A stretch of 64,000 nucleotides of DNA from Yinghuangia aomiensis (GCF_039542225.1 NZ_BAABHS010000019.1:1-64000), one strand, 5' to 3'. Counted from the stretch's first letter, positions 53,007 through 62,308 are shown. The notes: a model not told the origin generated them from the letters alone. Numbers and translations are program-made.

Positions 53007-55283
53007 TCAGGCCTGCTTGCGGTCGTCGACGATCTTCGGCAGCTGCTCGGTGTCGTCGTGCGCGGTGAGGTCGACCGGCAGCGCACGCCCGGTCCGCGGC
53101 TCGTGGGTGAGCAGCGGACGGATCGCGGCGGCCCGCCCGGCGATCAGCTCGCGCGGCGTGCGGGTGGCACGCGGCGGGACGGGCGCCTGCGGCGCGGCTT
53201 CGGCTTCGGCTTCGGCTTCGGGCACCGCGTCTTCCACCGCCGGGTCCTCCGCCACCGGACGCCCGAAGAAGTCGAACCGGCCCGCGGCCGCCTCGGCCTC
53301 CGCCATCCGCCGGTTCGTCTCCCGCACGGTGTCCGCGACGTCGCGGACCACGCGGGCGACGGCTTCGTCGGCGGGCAGCGCGGCCACGGCCGGTTCGAGC
53401 GACTCGACCCCGAGGTCGAGCACGGGTCCGCCTTCGGCGGGCTCGGCCGCCGGCACGAAGGCTTCGACCGCGGCGGCGGGCCGCAGCACGAGTTCGGCGG
53501 CGGGGTCGAGGGCGGGGGAAGTCGCGGTGGCAGCCGACGGGCCCGCGATCGGCTCGGCGGCAGCGGGAACCGCCGTGTCGACCGCACCATCCGACGCAGC
53601 ATCGGCCTCCGGACGCGGCTCCGGCACACGCGCCGTACCGAGAGGCGCAACCTCCGCGGGCGCGGCGTGCCGAGGAGTGCGGCGATCGACGGCGGTAGGG
53701 GCCGAGGGCGGCGGGGCAGACGACGACGCCTCCGGTGCCGCATGCCGACGCGCGGGCGCGGGCAGCGCCACGGCGGCCGCCGGAGCAGCCGGAGCAGCAA
53801 CGGCCTGGGCCGGAGCCGTGCCCTGCACCGGTCCGAATACCGAAGCCGCGTACGCCGGAACCAGCCCGGACACCGCGATCGGCGGGCGTCGCACGCCGGG
53901 GACCTGCGACGCTGCCGATTCCACGGCTGCGGCATCGCCGGGCTGCGTGTTCGGCTCCGCGCGGTCGGCGGGCGGCGGGGTCGCCGCGGTCGCGTCACCG
54001 CTCACGGGCTGCGGGGCATCGAGCCGGGGCAGCTGTCCGTCGGCCAACGAATAGGGGCTTGCCGCGGCATTGTTCGCGAGGGCGGCCTGCGCGGCGGTCG
54101 CGGCACTCGCGGCCGCCACCCGCCCGCCGGCCGACGAAGGCACCTGCGCCACACGGGCGGTCGCCGCGTCCGACACCGGAACGCCGGGCGAGGCACTCGG
54201 CGCGGCAGTGTCGTCCGCCGTGCGGTCCACGGCGGTGTTCGAGCGGCCGGCAACGGCCCCCCGCGTCGGGGAGCCCGTCGAAGCGGCACCGGGCGCTGCC
54301 TGGCTTTCGTTGCCCGGCCCCGCAGTCGCACCACCGGCAGAGCCGGCCGTAGGCACCACACCCGGAGCACCCACAGCCGGTACCCCGGAGGCAATCGCCC
54401 ACGGGGTAGCCGACGGCCGCCGGACCGGAGTCCGGTCGACTGCCGAAGTGCCGGTTCGGGCAACGCTCTCCGGCGTCGCAAGGGGCCCCGCAGGCCCGGC
54501 GGTGTTCCCGGACCGACCGGACGGAGCCGCGGGCCGAGCCACGTCGGTCCCCGCACCACCCACCCGAGCGGCCGTCGCCGCGGCGGCACCCGCATCCGCA
54601 CCCGGCAGGCTCTGCGCTCCCTCGGACGCCCGCGCACCCGCCTGCGGCATCAGACCCGTACCCACCCGCGGCACAACCCCCGTGCCCCGCACACCCGCAG
54701 CCGACGGAGCCCCGGGGCCCTTGCGGGCAACCCCGCCGCCCGCCGCAGGCGAACCGTCCGCCGTGGCCGCCCCGACGCCGATACCCGGCGCCTCGGCCTC
54801 GTACAGATTCCCCCGGTTCCGCTCCGCCGCCGCCCGCTCCAGGTTCGCCAGCGCCGCCGCGCCCTGCGCGAACAGGGGGGCGCTGAGCCGGACCGGCCGC
54901 GGCGGGAGGGACTTCTCCAGGTTCGCGATGCGGTTGAGCATCCCCCGCTCGCGCTCGCGCGCGGTGGCGAGTTCCCGCTCCCGGGCGGCCAGCTTCAGCA
55001 GGGTCTCCTCGCGGCCCGCGCGCGCCTCGTCGGCGCTCTGCGCGAGGTGTTCGCGTTCGCCGCTGCGGACCGCCAAGTCCTTGCCGTACCCGCGGCGGCT
55101 CTGCCGCAGCAGGACGACGACGCCCGCCGTCGACACCACGGCGCACAGCACGCCGACGCGAAGCACCGTCGTGCTCCCGCCTATTGCCATCAGCAGCAAG
55201 GCGATCAGCGCGGGCGAAAGTGCCCCGGTGAGCACGGATATGCGCAGCAGGGCGGAGGACTGGCGGTGACGTCCACGAGGCAT
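53007..55283 (-). CDS. Large low-complexity membrane-anchored protein
   Basis: A 758-residue protein conserved in streptomycetes in its N-terminus (MPRGRHRQSS), which fixes the start at 55283. Two transmembrane helices (about residues 14-38 and 42-60) are followed by a charged coiled-coil (about 65-130, EREHLAQSADEARAGREETL and RELATARERERGMLNRIANL). The next 600 residues are Ala/Pro/Gly/Val-rich with few aromatic residues, and an acidic Ala/Glu stretch comes near the C-terminus. The topology suggests a cytosolic coil and a disordered tail. Function is unknown. No signal peptide for secretion of the tail is clear. Confidence 0.7.
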   Translation of the reverse strand: MPRGRHRQSSALLRISVLTGALSPALIALLLMAIGGSTTVLRVGVLCAVVSTAGVVVLLRQSRRGYGKDLAVRSGEREHLAQSADEARAGREETLLKLAARERELATARERERGMLNRIANLEKSLPPRPVRLSAPLFAQGAAALANLERAAAERNRGNLYEAEAPGIGVGAATADGSPAAGGGVARKGPGAPSAAGVRGTGVVPRVGTGLMPQAGARASEGAQSLPGADAGAAAATAARVGGAGTDVARPAAPSGRSGNTAGPAGPLATPESVARTGTSAVDRTPVRRPSATPWAIASGVPAVGAPGVVPTAGSAGGATAGPGNESQAAPGAASTGSPTRGAVAGRSNTAVDRTADDTAAPSASPGVPVSDAATARVAQVPSSAGGRVAAASAATAAQAALANNAAASPYSLADGQLPRLDAPQPVSGDATAATPPPADRAEPNTQPGDAAAVESAASQVPGVRRPPIAVSGLVPAYAASVFGPVQGTAPAQAVAAPAAPAAAVALPAPARRHAAPEASSSAPPPSAPTAVDRRTPRHAAPAEVAPLGTARVPEPRPEADAASDGAVDTAVPAAAEPIAGPSAATATSPALDPAAELVLRPAAAVEAFVPAAEPAEGGPVLDLGVESLEPAVAALPADEAVARVVRDVADTVRETNRRMAEAEAAAGRFDFFGRPVAEDPAVEDAVPEAEAEAEAAPQAPVPPRATRTPRELIAGRAAAIRPLLTHEPRTGRALPVDLTAHDDTEQLPKIVDDRKQA

Positions 55284-55430
55284 GGGAATGACGTTAGCGT
55301 GCACGAATGTTCCAACGTGCGGCGGCACACCGATTCCTGATGATCTATCGACATCAAGACAGCAAAGATCCCTCGACGTGCCGACCAAGCACCAGATCCA
55401 GCCGCACGCCAGGCAAACGACGTCCGGGCC

Positions 55431-56327
55431 TCAAATCAGCCCATGTGCCTTCAAATAGTCGTGGACAACCGTGGCCGGGCGCCGCCGCTGCTGGTCGACC
55501 TTCCTGTTCAGCGCCGCCAAGTCCGCGGTGGTGAGCACCGGTCCGAGCCGGTCGACGATCGGCAGCACGCGGTCGGCGTCGCCTTGGTAGGCGACCGGCA
55601 CGATGTTGTCCGCGTTCTGCAGCTTCTTGTCGTCGGCCAGGATGACCAGCCCGTACCGGTCCAGCGTCGCGTCGGTCGTCGTCACCAGCACCATCTGGTC
55701 GCGCCCTTGCTGGACGGCCTGCTTCGCCACGGCCGTCCCCACGCCCAACGGATCGACGCCGGACACCTTGATGCCGTACGTCTGCTCCAACCCCGGCGCG
55801 CAGAACGGCCGCACCTTGCACTCCTCCCCCGCCGCGATCCGCACCTCGACGCCGGACGCGCCGAGGTCGGACAGCGTGCGCAGGTTGTGCTCCGCCGCGA
55901 ACTCCCGCGTCACCGCGAACGCGTTCTGGTCGACGGCCGGCGTCGGCGTCCCCGGCCGCAGGTTCTGCTCCGCGGCCAGGCGGGTGAGCGCCGCCATCGT
56001 GGTGTCCAGGTCGGGCGAGGCGACAGGCGGCGCGTCCGGGCCGTTCTCCTGGAGGTTGAGGAACTCGGCGAGCGTGGCCGCATAGTCCGGGGCCAGCGCG
56101 ACGTCGCCGTCGGACAGCGCCGGTTCCAGCAGTTCCCGGTTCATCACCGTCTTGACGTGTGCGTCGACGCCGTTGGCGACCAGCATCTGGCGGTACATCT
56201 CGGCGAGGATCCGGCTCTCCGTGAACCCCTGCGACCCGATGGTCAGCCCGCCGCCCTCGCCGCCGCAGCCCGACAGTCCGGAGCCGAGCACGAGAACGGC
56301 AGCCAGCACCATCGCCCACCGCCGCAT
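55431..56327 (-). CDS. Osmoprotectant ABC transporter substrate-binding lipoprotein (ProX/OpuCC type)
   Basis: A 298-residue lipoprotein with lipobox GLSGC (Cys21). The OpuAC-type fold has TIGSQGFTESRILAEMYRQM, NRELLEPALSDGDVALAPDY and VVHDYLKAHGLI. Such proteins bind glycine betaine, choline or related osmolytes. It is encoded nine bases downstream of a permease gene and belongs to the split importer 55431-59086. The cognate ATPase is on the opposite strand. Confidence 0.93.
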   Translation of the reverse strand: MRRWAMVLAAVLVLGSGLSGCGGEGGGLTIGSQGFTESRILAEMYRQMLVANGVDAHVKTVMNRELLEPALSDGDVALAPDYAATLAEFLNLQENGPDAPPVASPDLDTTMAALTRLAAEQNLRPGTPTPAVDQNAFAVTREFAAEHNLRTLSDLGASGVEVRIAAGEECKVRPFCAPGLEQTYGIKVSGVDPLGVGTAVAKQAVQQGRDQMVLVTTTDATLDRYGLVILADDKKLQNADNIVPVAYQGDADRVLPIVDRLGPVLTTADLAALNRKVDQQRRRPATVVHDYLKAHGLI

Positions 56328-56336
56328 GCCCGCCCC

Positions 56337-57002
56337 TCAGTTCCGCCGCGGCGTACGCGCCACAGCCCATTGCACCAGCGTGAACGCGCCCTCGACCAGC
56401 AGCGCCAGCACCGCGACCAGGAACGCCCCGGCCACCACCTGTCCCTGGTCCTGCAGTTGGAATCCGGCGGTGACGATCCGACCGAGCCCGCCGCCCGCGA
56501 CCAGCGCGGCCAGCGTCGCCGTCGCCACCACCTGCACCGCCGAGGTCCGCATGCCGGTCACCACCAGCGGCAGCGCCAGCGGCAGTTCGACGCGCCGCAG
56601 CGTCTGGAACCCGGTCATGCCCATGCCCGCGGACGCCTCCACCAGATCGCGGTCCACCCCGCGCATCCCCACATACGCGTTGGTCAGCATCGGCGGAATG
56701 GCGAACAGCACGAGTGCGACCACCGTCGACACCGTCCCCATCCCCAGCCGGCTGAGCCCGAGCAGCGCCAGCACCGCGAACGTCGGCACGGCACGCCCGA
56801 TGTTGGAAATGTTCACCGCCAGCGCGCCGCCCTTGCCGATGTGCCCGAGCCACAGCGCCACCGGCAGCGCGATTACGGCGGCGATCGCCACCGCTCCCGC
56901 GGTCAGCGCCACGTGCTCGCCGAGGCGCTGCCAGACCCCACCTTCCCCCGACCAGTTCGCGCCGTCGGTGAGCCAGTCCCATGCCTGGTCGAACACGCTC
57001 AT
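56337..57002 (-). CDS. Osmoprotectant ABC transporter permease (OpuCB/CD type), first of two
   Basis: A 221-residue permease with about five to six membrane helices. The EAA loop region reads DLVEASAGMGMTGFQTLRRV, typical of OpuCB/CD proteins. It opens with MSVFDQAWDWLTDGANW, a conserved periplasmic-side start. The ATG at 57002 lies 31 bases downstream of the second permease gene. It pairs with that protein to form the transmembrane part of the importer. Confidence 0.93.
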   Translation of the reverse strand: MSVFDQAWDWLTDGANWSGEGGVWQRLGEHVALTAGAVAIAAVIALPVALWLGHIGKGGALAVNISNIGRAVPTFAVLALLGLSRLGMGTVSTVVALVLFAIPPMLTNAYVGMRGVDRDLVEASAGMGMTGFQTLRRVELPLALPLVVTGMRTSAVQVVATATLAALVAGGGLGRIVTAGFQLQDQGQVVAGAFLVAVLALLVEGAFTLVQWAVARTPRRN

Positions 57003-57033
57003 CCGGCAGCCCCCGCTCGCGGGGCGCCGGTCC

Positions 57034-57798
57034 TCACACCGCCGCCTTCGGCCGCGCCCCGAGGTCGTCCGCCGCCGTGTCCGCCGCGGGACCCGGCATG
57101 GGTAGCCGGCGCCGGCGGCGCCGTCCCGGCGTCCGCGTCCACGGCGTCAGCAGCCGCTGCACCAGCAGCAGCACCAGGTCGAACACGACCGCCAGCAGCA
57201 CGCACAGCACCGACGCGGTCAGCACCTGCGCCTTGAACAGCGTGTCGATACCGGACTGGATCAGGTTGCCCAGCCCGCCCGACCCGACCACCGCGCCGAC
57301 CGTCGCCAGCGCAACCGTCGACACCGTCGCCACCCGGAGCCCGGCCATGATCGCCGGCAGCGCGAGCGGCAGTTCCACCGCGACCAGCAGCCGCAGCGGC
57401 CCGTACCCCATGCCGCCCGCCGCCTCGACCGCGTCGGCGGGCACCGCGCGCAGCCCGGCCAGCGTGTTGCCGACCAGGATCGTCAGCGAATACAGCGTCA
57501 GACCGATGACCACCGTCGACCGGTCCAAGCCGGTGAACGGCTGCAGGATCGCGAACATCGCCAGCGACGGGATCGTGTAGAGCACCGTCGTCGTACCGAT
57601 CACCGGCAGCCCGGTCTTCGGAAAACGGCGCACCAGCAGCGCCAGCGGGAAGGCGATCAGCATCCCGAACCCGACGGACACCACCGTCAGGAAGACGTGC
57701 TGGCGCAGCGCGGTGGCGATGTCCGGCCAGTACTCCCGGACGTATTCGCCGCAAATCCACGCATTCTCTTCCAGGCAGTCACCCGATGCCGTCAGCAC
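57034..57798 (-). CDS. Osmoprotectant ABC transporter permease (OpuCB/CD type), second of two
   Basis: A 254-residue permease with about six helices and the loop AVEAAGGMGYGPLRLLVAVE. The start is taken as GTG 57798, preceding LTASGDCLEENAWICGEYVR; upstream ATG codons at 57855 and above would overlap the divergent ATPase's 5' region. The ribosome site is poor, so the start is uncertain. An Arg-rich C-terminus (PGRRRRRRLPMP) ends it. It lies 31 bases upstream of the first permease gene and is divergent from the ATPase gene. Confidence 0.88.
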   Translation of the reverse strand: MLTASGDCLEENAWICGEYVREYWPDIATALRQHVFLTVVSVGFGMLIAFPLALLVRRFPKTGLPVIGTTTVLYTIPSLAMFAILQPFTGLDRSTVVIGLTLYSLTILVGNTLAGLRAVPADAVEAAGGMGYGPLRLLVAVELPLALPAIMAGLRVATVSTVALATVGAVVGSGGLGNLIQSGIDTLFKAQVLTASVLCVLLAVVFDLVLLLVQRLLTPWTRTPGRRRRRRLPMPGPAADTAADDLGARPKAAV

Positions 57799-57907
57799 GC
57801 GGCGCGGGTACCCGGCAGTGTGCGCGGGCAATCCCCGGGGTATCCGGGCCCGCATGACGAACCCCGACGCGGCTCCCGGCGCGCATCCCGGCCGGGAGAC
57901 CCCGGCC

Positions 57908-59086
57908 ATGATCCGCCTCGAACACGTCGGCAAGCGCTACCCGGACGGCACGCACGCCGTCGACGATCTGTCGCTCGACGTCGCCGCGGGCGAGCTGGTC
58001 ACCCTCGTCGGCCCGTCCGGCTGCGGCAAAACCACCACGATGAAGATGGTCAACCGGCTCATCGAACCCACCTCGGGCCGCATCCACATCAACGGCCGCG
58101 ACATCACCCGCACCGACCCGGTCAAGCTCCGCCGCACCATCGGCTACGTCATCCAGTCCGGCGGCCTGCTCCCGCACCGCACCGTCCTCGACAACACCAC
58201 CACCGTGCCGACGCTGCTGCGCTGGGACCGCGGCAAAGCCCGCGCCCGGGCCCGCGACCTGCTCGACCTGGTCGGCCTCGACCCGGACACCTACGGCAAG
58301 CGCTACCCGCACCAGCTCTCCGGCGGCCAGCGCCAGCGCGTCGGCGTCGCCCGCGCACTCGCCGCCGACCCGCCCGTGCTGCTCATGGACGAACCGTTCG
58401 GCGCCGTCGACCCCGTGGTCCGCGACCGGCTCCAGACCGAATTCCTGCGCCTGCAGGCCGAGCTGCGCAAGACGGTGCTGCTGGTCACCCACGACATCGA
58501 CGAAGCGGTCCGGATGGGCGACCGCATCGCGGTCTTCGCCCAGGGCGGCCACATCGAGCAGTACGACACCCCGCTCGCCGTCCTCGGCACCCCCGCCAAC
58601 GACTACGTCGCCGACTTCGTCGGCGCCGACCGCGGCCTCAAACGCCTCGCCGTCACCCCGGTCACTCCCGACGACGTCGAACAACCGCCCGTCGTCCGTC
58701 TCGACGACCGCCTCGCCGACGCCCGCGCCCGGCTCCGCGCCGCGGACGCCCGCTGGGCCGTCGTCCTCGACGAAGCGGGCGCCCTGCACGGCTGGTACGA
58801 CGACCGAAACGGCACGGGCGGCATCCGCTTGGACGGCCGGGTCCGCGACCGGGCCCGCCGCATGGACGCCTGGGTCCCGGTCGGCAGTTCCCTCAAAGCC
58901 GCCTTCGGCCAGATGCTCCAGTACGACGCCGGCTGGGTCGCCGTCCTCGACGGCGACCGCTTCCTCGGCGTCCTCACCCCGGCCCGGCTCCACGAAGCCC
59001 TGCGCCGGTCGGTCGGCGCCGAGGAAACCGGCATCGCCCCGGAGGACGTCGTGCTGGAAACCGTCGACAACGCTCCGGGCCGGTGA
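57908..59086 (+). CDS. Osmoprotectant ABC transporter ATPase (OpuCA/ProV type)
   Basis: A 392-residue ABC ATPase. Walker A is GPSGCGKTTTMKM, the Q-loop follows, the signature is LSGGQRQRVGVARALA and Walker B is VLLMDEPFGAVDP. The C-terminal 150 residues resemble degenerate CBS domains, which sense ionic strength in OpuA-type importers. The ATG at 57908 is chosen for GGGAG nine bases upstream. It is transcribed away from its two permease genes, so ATPase and permeases are expressed from separate promoters. Their 5' ends are only about 110 bases apart. Confidence 0.93.
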   Translation: MIRLEHVGKRYPDGTHAVDDLSLDVAAGELVTLVGPSGCGKTTTMKMVNRLIEPTSGRIHINGRDITRTDPVKLRRTIGYVIQSGGLLPHRTVLDNTTTVPTLLRWDRGKARARARDLLDLVGLDPDTYGKRYPHQLSGGQRQRVGVARALAADPPVLLMDEPFGAVDPVVRDRLQTEFLRLQAELRKTVLLVTHDIDEAVRMGDRIAVFAQGGHIEQYDTPLAVLGTPANDYVADFVGADRGLKRLAVTPVTPDDVEQPPVVRLDDRLADARARLRAADARWAVVLDEAGALHGWYDDRNGTGGIRLDGRVRDRARRMDAWVPVGSSLKAAFGQMLQYDAGWVAVLDGDRFLGVLTPARLHEALRRSVGAEETGIAPEDVVLETVDNAPGR

Positions 59087-59162
59087 CCCGCCGCACCACG
59101 ACCGGGGACCGCAATACCCGGCACCCCGGACAGCAGGCACAACAGACGCGGGCACAGCGGGC

Positions 59163-59654
59163 TCAGCGCGCCGCCGACCCCTCGCGTCGGTCCGGCTTGT
59201 CCGGATCCTCCGGCACCCGGCACACCCGCTCCAGGAAGAGCGCGGCCAGCACCAGCAGCACCGCCGCACCCACCGAGAACCCGCAGCGCGCCGCCTGCGT
59301 CCGCCGCACCTCGTTGTCCAGGTGCAGCCACAGATACAGTCCGTACCCGCCGTACAGGCCCGCGATCAGCGCGGCCACCAGCGACGACGCCTTCGCGAAC
59401 ACCACCGCCCGCGCCGCCGTCAGCGGATCCACCGGCTTCGCATCCACCCGGTGCTCGCGCTGCGCCTTGAACCGGGCCCGCAGCGCCAACCCGGTGGCCA
59501 ACGCCGCCACGGCCAGCGTCAGCAGCACGAACGGCGCCAGCACCGGCACCCCGGGCGGCGTGCCCCGGGTCAGCCACAGATCGATGCCGCCGTACGACAA
59601 TGCCCCGGTCGCCACGGCGATGCCGAGGAGCACAGCGGGACGCGTCGGCTTCAC
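59163..59654 (-). CDS. DUF3180 membrane protein
   Basis: A 163-residue protein with four membrane helices (about residues 5-25, 37-57, 85-105 and 125-145). It matches the DUF3180 family, which usually follows folK in actinobacteria. The GTG start overlaps the folK stop by four bases (GTGA, 59651-59654), so it is the last coupled gene of the folate operon. Function is unknown; proximity to folK suggests an accessory role only by context. Confidence 0.88.
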   Translation of the reverse strand: MKPTRPAVLLGIAVATGALSYGGIDLWLTRGTPPGVPVLAPFVLLTLAVAALATGLALRARFKAQREHRVDAKPVDPLTAARAVVFAKASSLVAALIAGLYGGYGLYLWLHLDNEVRRTQAARCGFSVGAAVLLVLAALFLERVCRVPEDPDKPDRREGSAAR

Positions 59655-60208
59655 TCCGGCAGCCTCAGCTCCAGGTCGTCCCGGCGCTCGACGCCGGACA
59701 GGTCCAGTTTCGCCAGCAGGTCGGCGACCCGACCGCGGCCCGGCAGCTCCGCCGCGGGATCCGCGTCATGCCACGGTGCCAGCACGAACGCCCGCTCGAA
59801 CGCGCGCGGGTGCGGCAGCGTCAGCTGCGGGTCGTCCGACTGCGTGTCGCCGTACGTGATGATGTCCACGTCCAGCGTGCGCGGCCCCCAGTGCTCGGTG
59901 CGCACCCGCTGGAACGCCTCCTCGACCGCGTTCGCACGGTCGAGGAGCATCTCGGGAGGCAGGAAGGTGTCGACCAGGATGACCGCGTTGAAGTAGTCCG
60001 GCTGGTCCTCGGGGCCGCCCACCGCCGCGGTCACGTACAGCGGCGAGACGACGTTCACCCGGATCCCGGGGGTGTCGGCAAGCGCGTCGATCGCGCCCTG
60101 CAGGTTGTCTCTGCGGTTCCCCAGGTTGCTGCCCAGCGCAAGTACCGCGCGGTGCGGGCCGCTCAGGGCCTGCATCCGCATCAAAGTATCGGTCCCCAGA
60201 TCCGTCAC
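59651..60208 (-). CDS. folK: 6-hydroxymethyl-7,8-dihydropterin pyrophosphokinase (HPPK)
   Basis: A 185-residue HPPK, which pyrophosphorylates hydroxymethyl-dihydropterin for folate. ALGSNLGNRRDNLQ near residue 25, PDYFNAVILVDT, RTEHWGPRTLDVDIITYGD and LPHPRAFERAFVLAPW are hallmark segments. The GTG start at 60208 overlaps the folB stop (GTGA, 60205-60208). Its own stop overlaps DUF3180, so folB, folK and DUF3180 form one coupled unit. Confidence 0.96.
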   Translation of the reverse strand: MTDLGTDTLMRMQALSGPHRAVLALGSNLGNRRDNLQGAIDALADTPGIRVNVVSPLYVTAAVGGPEDQPDYFNAVILVDTFLPPEMLLDRANAVEEAFQRVRTEHWGPRTLDVDIITYGDTQSDDPQLTLPHPRAFERAFVLAPWHDADPAAELPGRGRVADLLAKLDLSGVERRDDLELRLPE

Positions 60209-60567
60209 ACACGACTCCGAACAATCGTCACGGTCACATCGTCGAACGGCACGGTGATCGGGGCGTCGGGCTTGTGGACGACGACCTCGACCTCCTCGAC
60301 CTGCTTGTGTGCCAGGCACGCGTCGGCAATCCGCTGGGCCAGCGTCTCGATCAGGTTCACCGGGTCCCCCTGCACGACCGCGACGACCTCCTCGGCGATG
60401 ACGCCGTAATGCGCCGTCTGCTCCAGGTCGTCGCCCGCCGCGGCCGGGCGCGTGTCGATGCCGAGGACCACGTCCACGATGAACGTCTGGCCTTCCTCGC
60501 GCTCGTGGTCGAACACCCCGTGGTGCCCCCGGGCCTTCAGACCCCGCAACGCGACGCGGTCCAGCAT
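60205..60567 (-). CDS. folB: Dihydroneopterin aldolase
   Basis: A 120-residue FolB that cleaves dihydroneopterin to hydroxymethyl-dihydropterin. The residues around LKARGHHGVFDHEREEGQTF are the signature, with the TAHYGVIAEEV segment and VHKPDAPITVPFDDV later. The active tunnel is formed by an octamer in known enzymes. The ATG at 60567 has GGAGGG seven bases upstream. It lies 213 bp downstream of the NTF2-like gene on the same strand. Confidence 0.96.
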   Translation of the reverse strand: MLDRVALRGLKARGHHGVFDHEREEGQTFIVDVVLGIDTRPAAAGDDLEQTAHYGVIAEEVVAVVQGDPVNLIETLAQRIADACLAHKQVEEVEVVVHKPDAPITVPFDDVTVTIVRSRV

Positions 60568-60780
60568 CAGAAAGCCCTCCTCGATCGCCTAAGTGCCCTA
60601 CGAATGTACCCAGGCGCGCAGACACGACTCCCCGGGTGGGGTGCCCGTCGGCGCGCCCGGCACAAGTGCTAAAGGCACTCCCCGCGACGCGGCAGGAACG
60701 CCGTTCTGCCGTCACCAACCTTCCTACGGCCCGATGTCTTCCCGGTGACCGGACGCCGAACTCCGGGAAGCGCCGGGCGA

Positions 60781-61248
60781 CTAAAGATCGTCCTCGGAGT
60801 CCGCCTCGGCGAGCACCGGCGACGCGTGGTGCAGCCACAGCTTCCAGTCGCCGCGGATGCGCCGGAAGATGTTGGTGACCACTGCCTGGCCGCCCGCGAA
60901 GCCCGCCTCGTCGCCGCCGTCCTCCTCGCCCATGCCGGTGAGGAGGCTCGCCGTGCACGACAGGATCGCCACGTCGCCGTCCAGCGTGACCTGCACGTCC
61001 GTCAGGAAGAACTGCACGTAGCTGGTGTTCGCCATGATCAGCGCGTAGGACCGCAGCACCTCGGCGCGCCCGCGCAGCACCGGCCAGCCCGGGTGCACGC
61101 AGGTGATCTCCGCGCCCTCCGGCCCGTCCGCCCATATGGCGCCGAGCCGGTCGAGGTCGCCTTCCTCGACGGCCGTCCACAGCGCGAGGTTGAGGTCCCG
61201 GACCTCGACCGCGTCCGGAGACAGCAATTCGTCCTCCGGGCCCGTCAT
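60781..61248 (-). CDS. NTF2-like (SnoaL/DUF4440-type) protein inside the folate operon
   Basis: A 155-residue cone-fold protein. The first 40 residues are an acidic helix-rich start (DELLSPDAVEVRDLNLALWT). EEGDLDRLGAIWADGPEGAE, VLRGRAEVLRSYALIM and NIFRRIRGDWKLWLHHAS are typical of SnoaL/ketosteroid-isomerase-like folds. The ATG overlaps the folP stop (ATGA, 61245-61248), so it is translated with folP. The cavity residues do not point to a known reaction. Conserved placement between folP and folB suggests a folate-linked role, by context only. Confidence 0.85.
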   Translation of the reverse strand: MTGPEDELLSPDAVEVRDLNLALWTAVEEGDLDRLGAIWADGPEGAEITCVHPGWPVLRGRAEVLRSYALIMANTSYVQFFLTDVQVTLDGDVAILSCTASLLTGMGEEDGGDEAGFAGGQAVVTNIFRRIRGDWKLWLHHASPVLAEADSEDDL

Positions 61249-62153
61249 CGGGCGGCCTGCCAAGCCGCCGCCACCCGGACCGCGTCCCGCGAGGCCGGAA
61301 CCTCGTGCACTCTGACCCCCCATGCCCCCGCGGCCGCGGCAAGGGCGGTCACCGCGGCAGTCGCGTCGTCACGGCCGCGCGGTGCACGCAGCCCCTGGTC
61401 GTCGGCGAGCAGCCGACCGAGAAAAGCCTTGCGGGACGCGGCGACCAGAAGCGGCCTGTGCAGCGACACCAACGCGTCCAAGTGCGCGAGCAGCGACCAA
61501 TTGTGCTCGGCCGTCTTCGAGAAGCCCAGCCCCGGATCCAGGATCACCGCATCCGGGTCGACACCCGCCGCGACCACCCGGTCCATCCGCTCGACCAGTT
61601 CGGCACGGACCTCGGCGACCACGTCGTCGTACGCGGTCAGGTCCTTGTCCTGCATCCGCCGGCTGTGCCCGCGCCAGTGCATCACCACCACCGGCACCCC
61701 GGCGGCCGCGGCGAACGCCGCCATCGCCGGATCGGCCAAGCCGCCGCTCACGTCGTTCACCACCGCGGCACCCGCGTCGACCGCGGCGCGCGCCACCTCG
61801 ACGCGCATCGTGTCGACGCTCACCAGCGCACCCGCACGCGTCAGTTCGCGCACCACGGGCACCACGCGCCGCAGCTCTTCGTCGAGCGGCACGCGCTCCG
61901 CGCCGGGCCGCGTCGACTCGCCGCCGACGTCGACCAGGTCGGCGCCCTCGTCGAGCAGCGCCAGCCCGCGCGCGATGGCATCGCCCGGGTCGAACCACAG
62001 GCCGCCGTCGGAGAAGGAATCAGGGGTGACGTTGACCACCCCCATGACCGCGCACCGTCCGAAATCCGGCAGGCCCCGCACGCTGGGCGGCTTCACTCCG
62101 AGATCGAGCCCCCCGCCGGCGGTGCCCCCTTCGGACCTGGTCGTCGCTGTCAT
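61245..62153 (-). CDS. folP: Dihydropteroate synthase
   Basis: A 302-residue FolP that condenses 4-aminobenzoate with hydroxymethyl-dihydropterin pyrophosphate. The pterin-binding VMGVVNVTPDSFSDGG, DLVDVGGESTRPGAERV, VNDVSGG, VVVMHWRG, ILDPGLGFSKTAEHNW and VAASRKAFLG segments are intact. No target residue for sulfonamide resistance can be judged by eye. The ATG at 62153 follows a short GGGG tract. It overlaps the NTF2-like start downstream. A hairpin separates it from folE. Confidence 0.97.
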   Translation of the reverse strand: MTATTRSEGGTAGGGLDLGVKPPSVRGLPDFGRCAVMGVVNVTPDSFSDGGLWFDPGDAIARGLALLDEGADLVDVGGESTRPGAERVPLDEELRRVVPVVRELTRAGALVSVDTMRVEVARAAVDAGAAVVNDVSGGLADPAMAAFAAAAGVPVVVMHWRGHSRRMQDKDLTAYDDVVAEVRAELVERMDRVVAAGVDPDAVILDPGLGFSKTAEHNWSLLAHLDALVSLHRPLLVAASRKAFLGRLLADDQGLRAPRGRDDATAAVTALAAAAGAWGVRVHEVPASRDAVRVAAAWQAAR

Positions 62154-62224
62154 GGCCCCAAGCGTAGGGGCAAAGCCGCACCGCACCGGCCAGCCGCCCC
62201 GCGCGCCACGCCCACAAACGCCAC

Positions 62225-62256
62225 GGCCGGCCGACCCCTTCCGGGGACGACCGGCC
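62225..62256 (-). terminator. Hairpin between folE and folP
   Basis: A 14-bp imperfect stem (62225-62238 with 62243-62256, two mismatches) lies 53 bases beyond the folE stop. It may attenuate rather than stop transcription into folP. Confidence 0.55.
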
Positions 62257-62308
62257 GAACGCATGTATGGGGCAAGAGAATCCGGCCGCATCCGGCCGCG
62301 CCGCGGGA

